A stretch of DNA of 64,000 bases from Streptomyces sp. CA-210063 (GTDB taxonomy: Bacteria; Actinomycetota; Actinomycetes; Streptomycetales; Streptomycetaceae), in NCBI RefSeq assembly GCF_024612015.1, contig NZ_CP102512.1, forward strand, positions 1,612,001 to 1,676,000, written 5' to 3'. Of this stretch, positions 45,473-53,085 are shown piece by piece (within the stretch, counting starts at the first letter, position 1; the number at the start of each line of letters is the position of its first letter). Made by a program: the position numbers and the translations under genes. The notes under the pieces were generated by a model. The model had not been told where the DNA came from and made no database searches. It saw only the letters and a program-made list of their open reading frames with translations.

Positions 45473-47842
45473 TCAGTCCACGTACCCCAGGTGCAGATCC
45501 CGTTCCGTCCTCCCACCGCCGGCGACCTGGAGCACCGTCGCGACGGGGGGATATCCGGTGGCGATCACCGTGTACTCGCCGGAGGAGAGGTCGACGAACC
45601 GGAACGTTCCGTCGATGCCGGTGGTGATCGTGTCGACGACGTTCCCGGCGGCGTCGAGGAGAGTGACATGCGCGTCCTCCACCGGTCGGCCGCCCCCAGC
45701 GCGGACCGTGCCCCGCAGGACGGCGCCCCCGGCGAGTTCGATGTCCTGCCGGATCTCACGGGCGGCCTGGACGGTGACCGGCAGCGCGGCCGGGCGGTAG
45801 GAGTGGGCGCCGGCGGCGAGCGTGTACTCCCCGGCGACCAGTTCGGTGATGAGGTACTCGCCCTCCTCCCCGCTGCGGGTGGTCACGACGACCTCGCCGT
45901 GCACGTTGGTGAGCGTGACGGTCGCGTCGCTGACCGCCCGGCCGTCCGCCGTCCGTACGGCCCCGACCAGGCGCCCCGCGCCGCCGAGCACGATGTCGAC
46001 CTCGACGGGGCGCTCACCGACGGTGACGCTCACGGCCTGCGGCTGGTGGCCGCCCGCGGCCGCGATCAGCACGTACGCCCCCGGCCCCGGCGTGGACAGC
46101 GCGTACCGCCCGTCCTCGCCGCTGCCGCCGCGCCCGGTCTGCCGGCCGGTGGCGTCGATGAGGGTGAGCGCGGCCCGGGGCACGACGGTGCCGTCGGGGT
46201 GCTGGACCGTGCCGCAGAGGGGAGCCCCCGAGACGTACGGCGAACGTGCCTGCGGGATCTGGACGGAGGGGGTGGGCGCGGGCTCGGCGGGGACCTCGTC
46301 GAAGGACACCGGTGTTTTCTCCTTGAGGAAGCAGGCGATCAGGAGCCCGAGGACGAGCACCGGCGTGAGATACAGGAAGATCCGCGGCATGGCCTCGGCG
46401 TAGGCCTCGACGTAGGCGGCGCGCAGCGGGTCGGGCAGGGCGTGGACGAGCTCCGGGGTGAGGGAGTCGGGGTCGGGGAGGACGGCACGCGCGCGCGTGG
46501 GCAGCCGGTCGGCGAGCCGGTCCAGGAGGAGCGCGCCGAAGACGGCCACGCCCACGCTGCCGCCGATCTGCCGGAGGTAGTTGTTGGCGGCGGTGGCGGC
46601 GCCGACGTCGCAGGGGCGTACGGAGTTCTGCACGGCGAGGATCAGGACCGGCATCACCATGCCGATGCCGGCGCCGAGTACGGCCGTCCAGATGCCGAAG
46701 TGCAGCCGGGGCGTGTCGGTCTCCAGGCGGGACAGCAGCCAGATGCCGAGGGCGGTCAGGGCGCTGCCGAGGACCGGGTACGTCCGGTAGTGCCCGGTGC
46801 GGCTGATGAGTTGGCCGGAGACGACGGACGCGCCGACGATGCCGGCCGTCATCGGCAGCATGAGCAGTCCCGACTCGGTGGCGGAGGTCCCGCCGACCAT
46901 CCGCAGCTGGGTCGGCAGGTAACTGGCGGCGCCGAAGAGGGCGATGCCGATGGCCGCCCCCACGAGCCCGGTCACGACGAAGACGGGGTCCTTGAACAGC
47001 CGCAGAGGAATGAGGGGTTGGGCCGCGAACCGCTCGGCGACGAGGAAGAGGACGGTCGCGGCGAGCGCGCCGGCGCCGAGGCCGAGGACCATCCGTGAGT
47101 TCCACGCGTACGCGGTGCCGCCCCAACTGGCCAGCAGGACCAGGCAGGTCGACGCGGCGGCGAGCAGGAGCGTCCCCAGCACATCGAGGCGGCCCTTGGC
47201 CGTGGGCTTCGGCAGTTTCAGCGCGAAGGTGACGACGGCCAGAGCGAGGAGGCCGAACGGCACGTTGACGTAGAAGCACCACCGCCAGGAGAGGTGGTCC
47301 GTGAGCCAACCGCCGAGGAGAGGGCCGGCGACGGAGGCGAGACCGAACGCGGCGCCGATCAGACCCAGATGGCGGCCGCGGTTCCGGGACGGCACGATGT
47401 CGGCGACGATCGCCTGCACTCCGATCAGGAGGCCGCCCGCGCCGGCGCCCTGGAGCGCGCGGAACGCGATGAGCTGGTCCATGGTCCGCGCGAAGCCGGC
47501 GAGCGCGGACCCGGCCACGAAGACCACGAGCGCGAACTGGAAGACGCCCTTGCGGCCGTGGAGGTCACCGAGCCTGCCGTAGACGGGCAGTCCGACCGTG
47601 GCGGTGAGCAGATACGCCGTGATCGCCCAGGACATCCGGCCCACACCGTGCAGCTCACCGGCGATCTCGGGGAGCGCGGTGGCGACGACCATCTGCTCCA
47701 GCGCGGCGAGGAGCAGCGCGAGCACGAGGGCGAAGAAGACCAACCGGACGCGGCGCGGACCGAGTCGGGGTGGTGCGTCCGCCGGTGGCGGTGTCGCGGG
47801 TGGGGTGGTGGGTTCGTCCTTCACCAGTGTGATCGCGCCCAT
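45473..47842 (-). CDS. DHA2-family MFS transporter fused to three carboxypeptidase-regulatory-like domains
   Basis: A 789 aa fusion. Residues ~30-520 are a 14-TM DHA2 drug:proton antiporter (LLAALEQMVVATALPEI, WAITAYLLTATVGLPVYGRLGD, LSWRWCFYVNVPFG). Residues ~545-789 are three consecutive ~80-residue beta-sandwich repeats of the carboxypeptidase-regulatory/Cna-B-like type, each with G(T/A)Vxx.DG, VTL.(D/N) and GEYTL/GxYxL strands. These domains are normally extracytoplasmic, yet an even TM count would place them inside. ATG 47842 is followed by a charged N-terminus. Confidence 0.9.
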   Translation of the reverse strand: MGAITLVKDEPTTPPATPPPADAPPRLGPRRVRLVFFALVLALLLAALEQMVVATALPEIAGELHGVGRMSWAITAYLLTATVGLPVYGRLGDLHGRKGVFQFALVVFVAGSALAGFARTMDQLIAFRALQGAGAGGLLIGVQAIVADIVPSRNRGRHLGLIGAAFGLASVAGPLLGGWLTDHLSWRWCFYVNVPFGLLALAVVTFALKLPKPTAKGRLDVLGTLLLAAASTCLVLLASWGGTAYAWNSRMVLGLGAGALAATVLFLVAERFAAQPLIPLRLFKDPVFVVTGLVGAAIGIALFGAASYLPTQLRMVGGTSATESGLLMLPMTAGIVGASVVSGQLISRTGHYRTYPVLGSALTALGIWLLSRLETDTPRLHFGIWTAVLGAGIGMVMPVLILAVQNSVRPCDVGAATAANNYLRQIGGSVGVAVFGALLLDRLADRLPTRARAVLPDPDSLTPELVHALPDPLRAAYVEAYAEAMPRIFLYLTPVLVLGLLIACFLKEKTPVSFDEVPAEPAPTPSVQIPQARSPYVSGAPLCGTVQHPDGTVVPRAALTLIDATGRQTGRGGSGEDGRYALSTPGPGAYVLIAAAGGHQPQAVSVTVGERPVEVDIVLGGAGRLVGAVRTADGRAVSDATVTLTNVHGEVVVTTRSGEEGEYLITELVAGEYTLAAGAHSYRPAALPVTVQAAREIRQDIELAGGAVLRGTVRAGGGRPVEDAHVTLLDAAGNVVDTITTGIDGTFRFVDLSSGEYTVIATGYPPVATVLQVAGGGRTERDLHLGYVD

Positions 47843-47860
47843 GCGTACCGCTCCCCTCGT

Positions 47861-47910
47861 CGCACTTACCGCACAATTCCCGCGTTAAGCGGCAACTGTC
47901 GGCAAGTGCG
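47861..47910. promoter_or_regulatory. Inverted repeat upstream of the MFS fusion gene
   Basis: CGCACTT at 47861-47867 and AAGTGCG at 47904-47910 form a 7 bp inverted repeat with a 36-base centre that holds further CCGC/GCGG pairs. It begins 18 bp upstream of the ATG and could be a regulator site. No regulator gene is adjacent. Confidence 0.3.
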
Positions 47911-48021
47911 GCGAGTTACGGCATTCCGGGGAGCGTCACGAAGATCCACTCGAACCGGTGAGGGAGGCAACGCGCCCCGGATGATCGCTCGCTGGGCCGG
48001 GCATCCTTCTCGCCCTCGGTG

Positions 48022-48465
48022 TTACTTCTCGACCTCCGCGGCGAGGTTGGCGAGCAGGCCGTCGTAGATCCTGCCGAGGCCCTTGGGGGCGAAGGTCTTC
48101 TCGAAGAAGCCGCCGATGCCGCCGGCGCCCTGCCAGGTGGTGGTGACGACGACGCGGGACTTGCCCTCGCCGGCGGGGGTGACCCGCCAGACCGTGACCA
48201 TGGAGGAGTTACGGTCCTTCTCGACCAGCTCGCCGTCGGAGGGCTCGGTGACCTCCAGGAGACAGTCGCGGACGCGCTTGCTGGTGGCCTGGAGCTTCCA
48301 GTGGACGAGGCTGCCCTCACCGTCGCCACCCTCGTGCACCTCGTACTCGCTGAAGTGCTCGGTCAGCAGCTTCTCGCGCGCGCCGCTGTAGTCGGCCAGG
48401 GTGTCGAACACCGTCTCCGCGTCCGCCGCGACGACTCGTTCGGTGGTGGCCTCGACCTGCGCCAT
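48022..48465 (-). CDS. SRPBCC family protein
   Basis: A 147 aa START/Bet v1-like protein (polyketide cyclase/dehydrase type): AQVEATTERVVAADAETVFDTLADY strand-helix, WKLQATSKRVRDCLLEVTE, VTVWRVTP, and a C-terminal long helix GLGRIYDGLLANLAAEVEK. Ligand and role are unknown; many act as lipid- or metabolite-binding proteins. ATG 48465 follows GGAGG by seven bases. It is divergent from the radical SAM gene. Confidence 0.87.
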   Translation of the reverse strand: MAQVEATTERVVAADAETVFDTLADYSGAREKLLTEHFSEYEVHEGGDGEGSLVHWKLQATSKRVRDCLLEVTEPSDGELVEKDRNSSMVTVWRVTPAGEGKSRVVVTTTWQGAGGIGGFFEKTFAPKGLGRIYDGLLANLAAEVEK

Positions 48466-48629
48466 TGCACTTCCTCCAGCACTTGGTAACTCGGGGATGT
48501 GCGGAAAGCCAACCACCACCCGGCCGGAGGGCCCAAATCGGGGTGCCCCAAGGGCCGGGCGCGGCAGGTCCGGGCGGCCCCCGGCAAGACCTCCACACGA
48601 TGTTCGAAAACCAGTTCGCACGATCAAGG

Positions 48630-48647
48630 GAACGTGTGTTCTATTCT
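48630..48647 (+). promoter_or_regulatory. LexA-type SOS box overlapping the radical SAM promoter
   Basis: GAAC-GTGT-GTTC at 48630-48641 is a perfect match to the actinobacterial LexA operator core GAAC-N4-GTTC. It abuts the -10-like TATTCT at 48642-48647, 28 bp upstream of the start codon. LexA bound here would block RNA polymerase. Confidence 0.7.
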
Positions 48648-48675
48648 GGGGCGCAGAGCAACCGAGGAGGCGTCC

Positions 48676-49719
48676 ATGCGCTGGGACCATCTGGCCGAGA
48701 ACCCCGCCACGGCCCGGGACGCCGCGCTGTTCGGCGCGGACGCGGTGACGAGCCGGACCTTCGACACCCCGGAGTTCCGCGGCATGACCTTCCACGAGGT
48801 CCGGGCGAAAACGATCGTGAACCGGGTGCCGGGCGCCTCGCGGATGCCGTTCGAGTGGACGGTGAACCCGTATCGGGGCTGCACGCACGCGTGCGTCTAC
48901 TGCTTCGCCCGCAAGACCCACAGCTATCTGGACCTCGACACGGGTCTCGACTTCGACTCGCAGATCGTGGTGAAGATCAACGCGCCCGAGCTGCTGCGCC
49001 GGCAGCTGGCCTCGCCGCGCTGGCACGGCGAGCACATCGCGATGGGCACCAACGTGGACTGCTATCAGCGCGCGGAGGGCCGCTACCGCCTGATGCCGGG
49101 GATCATCGCGGCCCTGCGCGACCACGCGAACCCCTTCTCGATCCTGACCAAGGGCACGCTGATCCTGCGCGACCTGGACCTGATCCGGCAGGCGGCGGAG
49201 GTCACCGAGGTCGGCATCTCCGTCTCCGTCGGCTTCACCGACCACGAGCTGTGGCGCACCGTCGAGCCGGGCACGCCTGCCCCGGAGCGCCGGCTGGACG
49301 TCGTGCGCGCCTTCACCGACGCCGGCATCGGCTGCGGAGTGCTGATGGCCCCCGTGCTCCCCTTCCTCAGCGACCACCCGGACCGGCTGCGCGCCACCGT
49401 ACGGGCCATCGCGGCCTCCGGGGCGACGTCCGTGACCCCGCTGGTGCTGCATCTGCGGCCCGGCGCACGCGAGTGGTACATGGCCTGGCTGGAGCGCCAT
49501 CACCCCTACCTCGCACGGCGTTACGAGCGGCTGTACGCGGAGGGCGCCTACGCCCCGAAGTGGTACCAGCGGCAGATCACCCGTCAGGTGCACGAGCTGG
49601 CCCAGGAGTACGGGATGGGTCCGAGGCGCGCGGAGCTGCCGAGGCGCATACCGGCTCGTGAGCCGGCCGCGCCGGAGACGGTCCCGGCCACGGAACCGAC
49701 CCAGCTGACCCTTCTCTGA
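48676..49719 (+). CDS. Rv2578c-family radical SAM protein
   Basis: A 347 aa radical SAM enzyme with the cluster-binding CTHACVYC motif near residue 70 (Cys-x3-Cys-x2-Cys), preceded by NPYRGC. The remainder is the SplB-like barrel (KINAPELLRRQL, GTNVDCYQ, ILTKGTLILRDLD, SVSVGF). The family is named for M. tuberculosis Rv2578c, which to my recollection belongs to the LexA regulon; the reaction is unknown, with DNA repair suspected from spore photoproduct lyase resemblance. ATG 48676 follows GAGGAGG by five bases. Confidence 0.9.
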   Translation: MRWDHLAENPATARDAALFGADAVTSRTFDTPEFRGMTFHEVRAKTIVNRVPGASRMPFEWTVNPYRGCTHACVYCFARKTHSYLDLDTGLDFDSQIVVKINAPELLRRQLASPRWHGEHIAMGTNVDCYQRAEGRYRLMPGIIAALRDHANPFSILTKGTLILRDLDLIRQAAEVTEVGISVSVGFTDHELWRTVEPGTPAPERRLDVVRAFTDAGIGCGVLMAPVLPFLSDHPDRLRATVRAIAASGATSVTPLVLHLRPGAREWYMAWLERHHPYLARRYERLYAEGAYAPKWYQRQITRQVHELAQEYGMGPRRAELPRRIPAREPAAPETVPATEPTQLTLL

Positions 49720-49865
49720 CGCCTCCGGGGTCATCCGGGCGCTTCTCCCACCCCGATGGGGTCAAGTCTGGGCAGAACGCGTTCCTCCGAGGGCGCAGTC
49801 CGGGACGATGCGACGAAGGCCGTGGCGTGCACGGCTCGAAATCCTCCGTCCTGGGAGGCCTGACG

Positions 49866-51437
49866 ATGAAGAAACGCGCAGTCGCTCTGTGCGGTGCCGC
49901 CGCCGTGTTGGCCGGGATGGTCACGGCGGTCCCGGCCGGCGCGAGCGGCGATTCCGCCTCCGCGCCGGTGCCGAAACCCGCTTGGAAGAAGTGCGCCACC
50001 AGTGACTATCCGAAGCTCCAGTGCGCCTCCCTGAAGGTGCCGCTGGACCACCGCGAGCCGAACGGCCGGAAGATCACGCTCGCCCTCTCCCGCATCCCGC
50101 ACACCGCGAAGAAGTACCAGGGGCCGCTGCTGGTCAACCCGGGCGGGCCCGGCGGCAGCGGGCTCACACTGGCCGGGTTCGTCGCGTCCTCGCTGCCGGA
50201 GAAGGTGGCGGCGCAGTACGACGTCATCGGCTTCGACCCGCGCGGCGTCGGCGCCAGCAAGCCGGCGCTGAACTGCAGGCGGGACCACTTCTCACCGGTG
50301 CGCCCCGACTCCCTGCCGACCACCGCGAAGATCGAGCAGGCCAACCTCAGGCGGGCCGAGGCCTTCGCCACGGCCTGCGCCACGAAGTACGCGGACGTGC
50401 TGCCGTACATCGACACGATCAGCGCGGTCAAGGACATGGACGCCATCCGCGCGGCCCTCGGCGCCAAGAAGATCAACTACTTCGGATACTCGTACGGCAC
50501 CTATCTGGGCGCCGTGTACGCCAAGCTCTTCCCCAGCCGCGTACGGCGTGCGGTGCTGGACTCCGTCGTCGACCCCACGGGGGTCTGGTACGACGACAAC
50601 CTCCAGCAGGACCAGGCGTTCAACGACCGCCACCGGGCGCTGATGGCCTGGATCGCGAAGAACGACAAGACGTACCGGCTCGGCACCGATCCGGAGAAGA
50701 TCGAGACCAAGTGGTACGCGATGCGGTCGGCGCTGGCCAGGAAGCCCGCGGACGGCGTGGTGGGCGCCTCCGAGCTGGAGGACACGTTCATGCCGGGCGG
50801 CTACTACAACGGCTACTGGCCCTATCTCGCCGAGGCGTTCGCGGCCTTCGTGAACAAGAAGAACGACGATCCGCTGGTCGAGGCGTACGAGAACTTCGGC
50901 GCCGTCGACGCGGCCGGCGACAACGGCTACAGCATCTACGCCTCGGTGCAGTGCCGTGACGCGCGCTGGCCGCGTGACTGGGACGAGTGGCGTGACGACA
51001 ACTGGGCGGTGTACGAGAAGGCACCGTTCATGACCTGGAACAACGCCTGGTACAACGCGCCGTGCGCGTTCTGGCCCACGAAGTCCCTGCACTCGGTGGA
51101 CATCTCCAACACCGCGCTGCCGCCGGTCCTGATCTTCCAGGCGACGGACGACGCGGCCACCCCGTACGAGGGCGGAGTCATCACCCACCTCCTGCTGCGC
51201 GGCTCCAGCCTGGTCGTCGAGCAGGGTGGCGGGAACCACGGCATCACACTGAGCGGCAACGCCTGTCTGGACAAGCACCTGGCGGCGTATCTGACCGACG
51301 GCACGGTACCCAGGGGCCACGGCGAGGCCGACGCCGTCTGCAAGAAGCTCCCCGACCCCAAGCCCCTGCGCACCAAGGCCGCGTCCGCCTCCTCACGAGG
51401 CTCGACGCTGCACGGCCTGCTGGGTTTCCGCGGCTGA
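49866..51437 (+). CDS. Secreted alpha/beta hydrolase, tripeptidyl aminopeptidase (Tap/SlpD-like)
   Basis: A 523 aa exported serine peptidase. It has a Sec signal peptide (MKKRAV...AGMVTAVPAGASG, cleavage near residue 27), then PLLVNPGGPGGSG as oxyanion region, Ser in FGYSYGTYLG near 215, Asp in FQATDDAATPYEGG near 425, and His in GGGNHGI near 455. This is family S33 tripeptidyl aminopeptidase architecture; such enzymes remove N-terminal tripeptides from secreted proteins or propeptides. ATG 49866 follows GGGAGG by seven bases. A strong terminator follows. Confidence 0.92.
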   Translation: MKKRAVALCGAAAVLAGMVTAVPAGASGDSASAPVPKPAWKKCATSDYPKLQCASLKVPLDHREPNGRKITLALSRIPHTAKKYQGPLLVNPGGPGGSGLTLAGFVASSLPEKVAAQYDVIGFDPRGVGASKPALNCRRDHFSPVRPDSLPTTAKIEQANLRRAEAFATACATKYADVLPYIDTISAVKDMDAIRAALGAKKINYFGYSYGTYLGAVYAKLFPSRVRRAVLDSVVDPTGVWYDDNLQQDQAFNDRHRALMAWIAKNDKTYRLGTDPEKIETKWYAMRSALARKPADGVVGASELEDTFMPGGYYNGYWPYLAEAFAAFVNKKNDDPLVEAYENFGAVDAAGDNGYSIYASVQCRDARWPRDWDEWRDDNWAVYEKAPFMTWNNAWYNAPCAFWPTKSLHSVDISNTALPPVLIFQATDDAATPYEGGVITHLLLRGSSLVVEQGGGNHGITLSGNACLDKHLAAYLTDGTVPRGHGEADAVCKKLPDPKPLRTKAASASSRGSTLHGLLGFRG

Positions 51438-51447
51438 GCACGACCTG

Positions 51448-51493
51448 ACGGCAGGGGGTGGGGCACGAAATTCACGCCCCCACCCCCTGCCGT
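51448..51493 (+). terminator. Perfect 16 bp hairpin after the aminopeptidase gene
   Basis: Arms 51448-51463 and 51478-51493 are perfectly complementary (ACGGCAGGGGGTGGGG type) with a 14-base loop. It starts 11 bp after the stop codon and lies 17 bp before the next gene's start codon, so it insulates the two genes. Confidence 0.85.
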
Positions 51494-51498
51494 CCGCT

Positions 51499-51504
51499 TA
51501 ATGT
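51499..51504 (+). promoter_or_regulatory. Candidate -10 element (leaderless) for GNAT gene
   Basis: TAATGT ends six bases before ATG 51511. No ribosome site fits between the terminator and the start codon, so transcription probably begins at the start codon. Confidence 0.4.
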
Positions 51505-51510
51505 GCCGCC

Positions 51511-52041
51511 ATGAACGACGCTCTCCGTGCCCTCCGCATACGCGAGATGGCCCTGTCCGACTGCCACCCCGTCGCCGAGATCCGCGTCGGCGGCTGGCAG
51601 ACCGCGTACGCCGGGCTCGTACCGCAGTCGTACCTCGACGCCATGGACGTGGCGCAGGACGCCGAGAAGCGCCGCGCGATGCTCTCGAAGCCGGACAGCC
51701 CCGTGGTGAACCTGATCGCCGAGCGGGCCGGGCAGGTCGTCGGCTGGGCGGCGTACGGCCCCTACCGCGACGGCGAAGTCCGCACCGAGGACGCCGAGTT
51801 GTACGCGCTCTACGTACGACCGGGCCACTTCGGCGCCGGGGTGGGCACCGCGCTGCTGAGGGCGTCCACCGAGCGTTGCGAGGCCGCCGGCCACGGCCGC
51901 ATGCTCCTGTGGGTCCTGAAGGAGAACGCCAGGGCCCGCCGCTTCTACGAACACCACGGCTTCACCGCGGACGGCGCCGAAGAACCCTTCGAGGTGAACG
52001 GGGTCGAGGTGCCCGAGATCCGGTACGTACGCGCCCCATAA
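51511..52041 (+). CDS. GNAT family N-acetyltransferase
   Basis: A 176 aa GNAT protein: IREMALSDCHPVAEIRVGGWQTAYAGLVP at the N-terminus, ELYALYVRPGHFGAGVGTALLRA as the acetyl-CoA pyrophosphate-binding motif A, and LWVLKENARARRFYEHHGF as motif B. The substrate is unknown. The start follows a strong terminator by 17 bp without a ribosome site, suggesting a leaderless transcript. It is convergent with the HEAT-repeat gene. Confidence 0.88.
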   Translation: MNDALRALRIREMALSDCHPVAEIRVGGWQTAYAGLVPQSYLDAMDVAQDAEKRRAMLSKPDSPVVNLIAERAGQVVGWAAYGPYRDGEVRTEDAELYALYVRPGHFGAGVGTALLRASTERCEAAGHGRMLLWVLKENARARRFYEHHGFTADGAEEPFEVNGVEVPEIRYVRAP

Positions 52042-52121
52042 GGGGGGCGGGGCTGTATCCGATATGCGGCTCCGCCGCGTGGGCGCGACAAGCCCCCACC
52101 GGACCCGCGGCCGCATCACCA

Positions 52122-52152
52122 CCCAGGCAGCGGAGCGCTACCGCTGCCTGGG
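52122..52152. terminator. 12 bp bidirectional hairpin between convergent genes
   Basis: CCCAGGCAGCGG at 52122-52133 pairs perfectly with 52141-52152 across a 7-base loop. The right arm overlaps the last codons of the HEAT-repeat gene. It can serve both convergent transcripts. Confidence 0.75.
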
Positions 52153-52713
52153 GATACGCGCCAGCGCCCGCACCGCCGCCTCCGCGAGCGTCGGATGCGC
52201 AAGGGCCTCGTTCAGCACGGTCCTGGCCCGGGCGTCCCCCAGCGCCCCCAGTCCCTCCACACACGCGAGCGCCACCCTGCGATACGGATCGTGCGGTCTC
52301 AGGCGGCGCTGCAGCGTGGTGATCAGCGCGGGGACGGACTCGGGGGCGCCGAGCTCGACGAGCAGGCGTACGGGGTGGAGGGCGTAGGCGACGCGGAGTT
52401 CGTTGGTCGCGAGGGCGGCCGCCGCGCGGGCGGTGCGCGGATCCCCGAGCCGGGCCAGCGCGTACGCGGCGGAAGCGCAGCGCGGCGGATCACGGTGATT
52501 GAGCAGCAGGACAAGTGCCTCGAAGGCCCGCCGGTCCCCCGCGACCCCCAACCGGAACGCCGCCAACTCCCGCGCCCACAACGGCTGTCCGGGCTCCGTC
52601 AGCACGGCGGCCAGCTCGTCCGTGGACTCGGTGGTGACGAGCCGCTCGTATCCCGCCGCGCCCCCCGACTCGCTCCGCACACGCTCCGTGAGTGATCGCA
52701 ACTCCACGTCCAT
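52138..52713 (-). CDS. HEAT-repeat protein
   Basis: A 191 aa all-helical protein with three or four HEAT-type repeats (LWARELAAFRLGVAGDRRAFEAL, ASAAYALARLGDPRTARAA, RVALACVEGLGALGDARARTVL, LAEAAVRALARI). HEAT arrays are protein-protein scaffolds; the partner is unknown. No ribosome site is visible. TACGCT ends seven bases before ATG 52713, fitting a leaderless promoter. Confidence 0.82.
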   Translation of the reverse strand: MDVELRSLTERVRSESGGAAGYERLVTTESTDELAAVLTEPGQPLWARELAAFRLGVAGDRRAFEALVLLLNHRDPPRCASAAYALARLGDPRTARAAAALATNELRVAYALHPVRLLVELGAPESVPALITTLQRRLRPHDPYRRVALACVEGLGALGDARARTVLNEALAHPTLAEAAVRALARIPRQR

Positions 52714-53085
52714 ACGACCGAGCGTACGGGCGTGAACGCCCTTCGGGGACGTACATCACAAACATGAGGGCTGGCGCGCTCGTTACCCACCGGTTAAGCT
52801 CAGACGAGCGAGATACCCACTCGTGTTCGCTCGCGACGGTTTGGTGACGCAGCCGTGGTGAGCACAGTCGGTTCGGTACCTGGAGTACCAGTACGGCTCG
52901 GCCTCGGGACAGGGCCGGTCGGTTCAGCCGTTCCCCTTGGGCGTGTGCACGCCCGCGGCGACGGCGCCGGGCGTGTGCGTTCATCAGCCCGGCACCACCA
53001 ACACCCGCATTCCACGCGCCGGTTGCGCGCTCTTCGCGTACCCGCGGCGCTTCCCTCAGTCGTCACCCTCGTCTGGAGTCCCGCG
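52714..53085. promoter_or_regulatory. Divergent 372 bp intergenic region
   Basis: This holds the TACGCT -10-like element of the HEAT gene at 52721-52726 (minus strand). It also holds a 7 bp inverted repeat CGAGCGA/TCGCTCG at 52805-52811 and 52827-52833 that may be a regulator site for the 3-hydroxyacyl-CoA dehydrogenase gene. No small gene was found. Confidence 0.4.
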
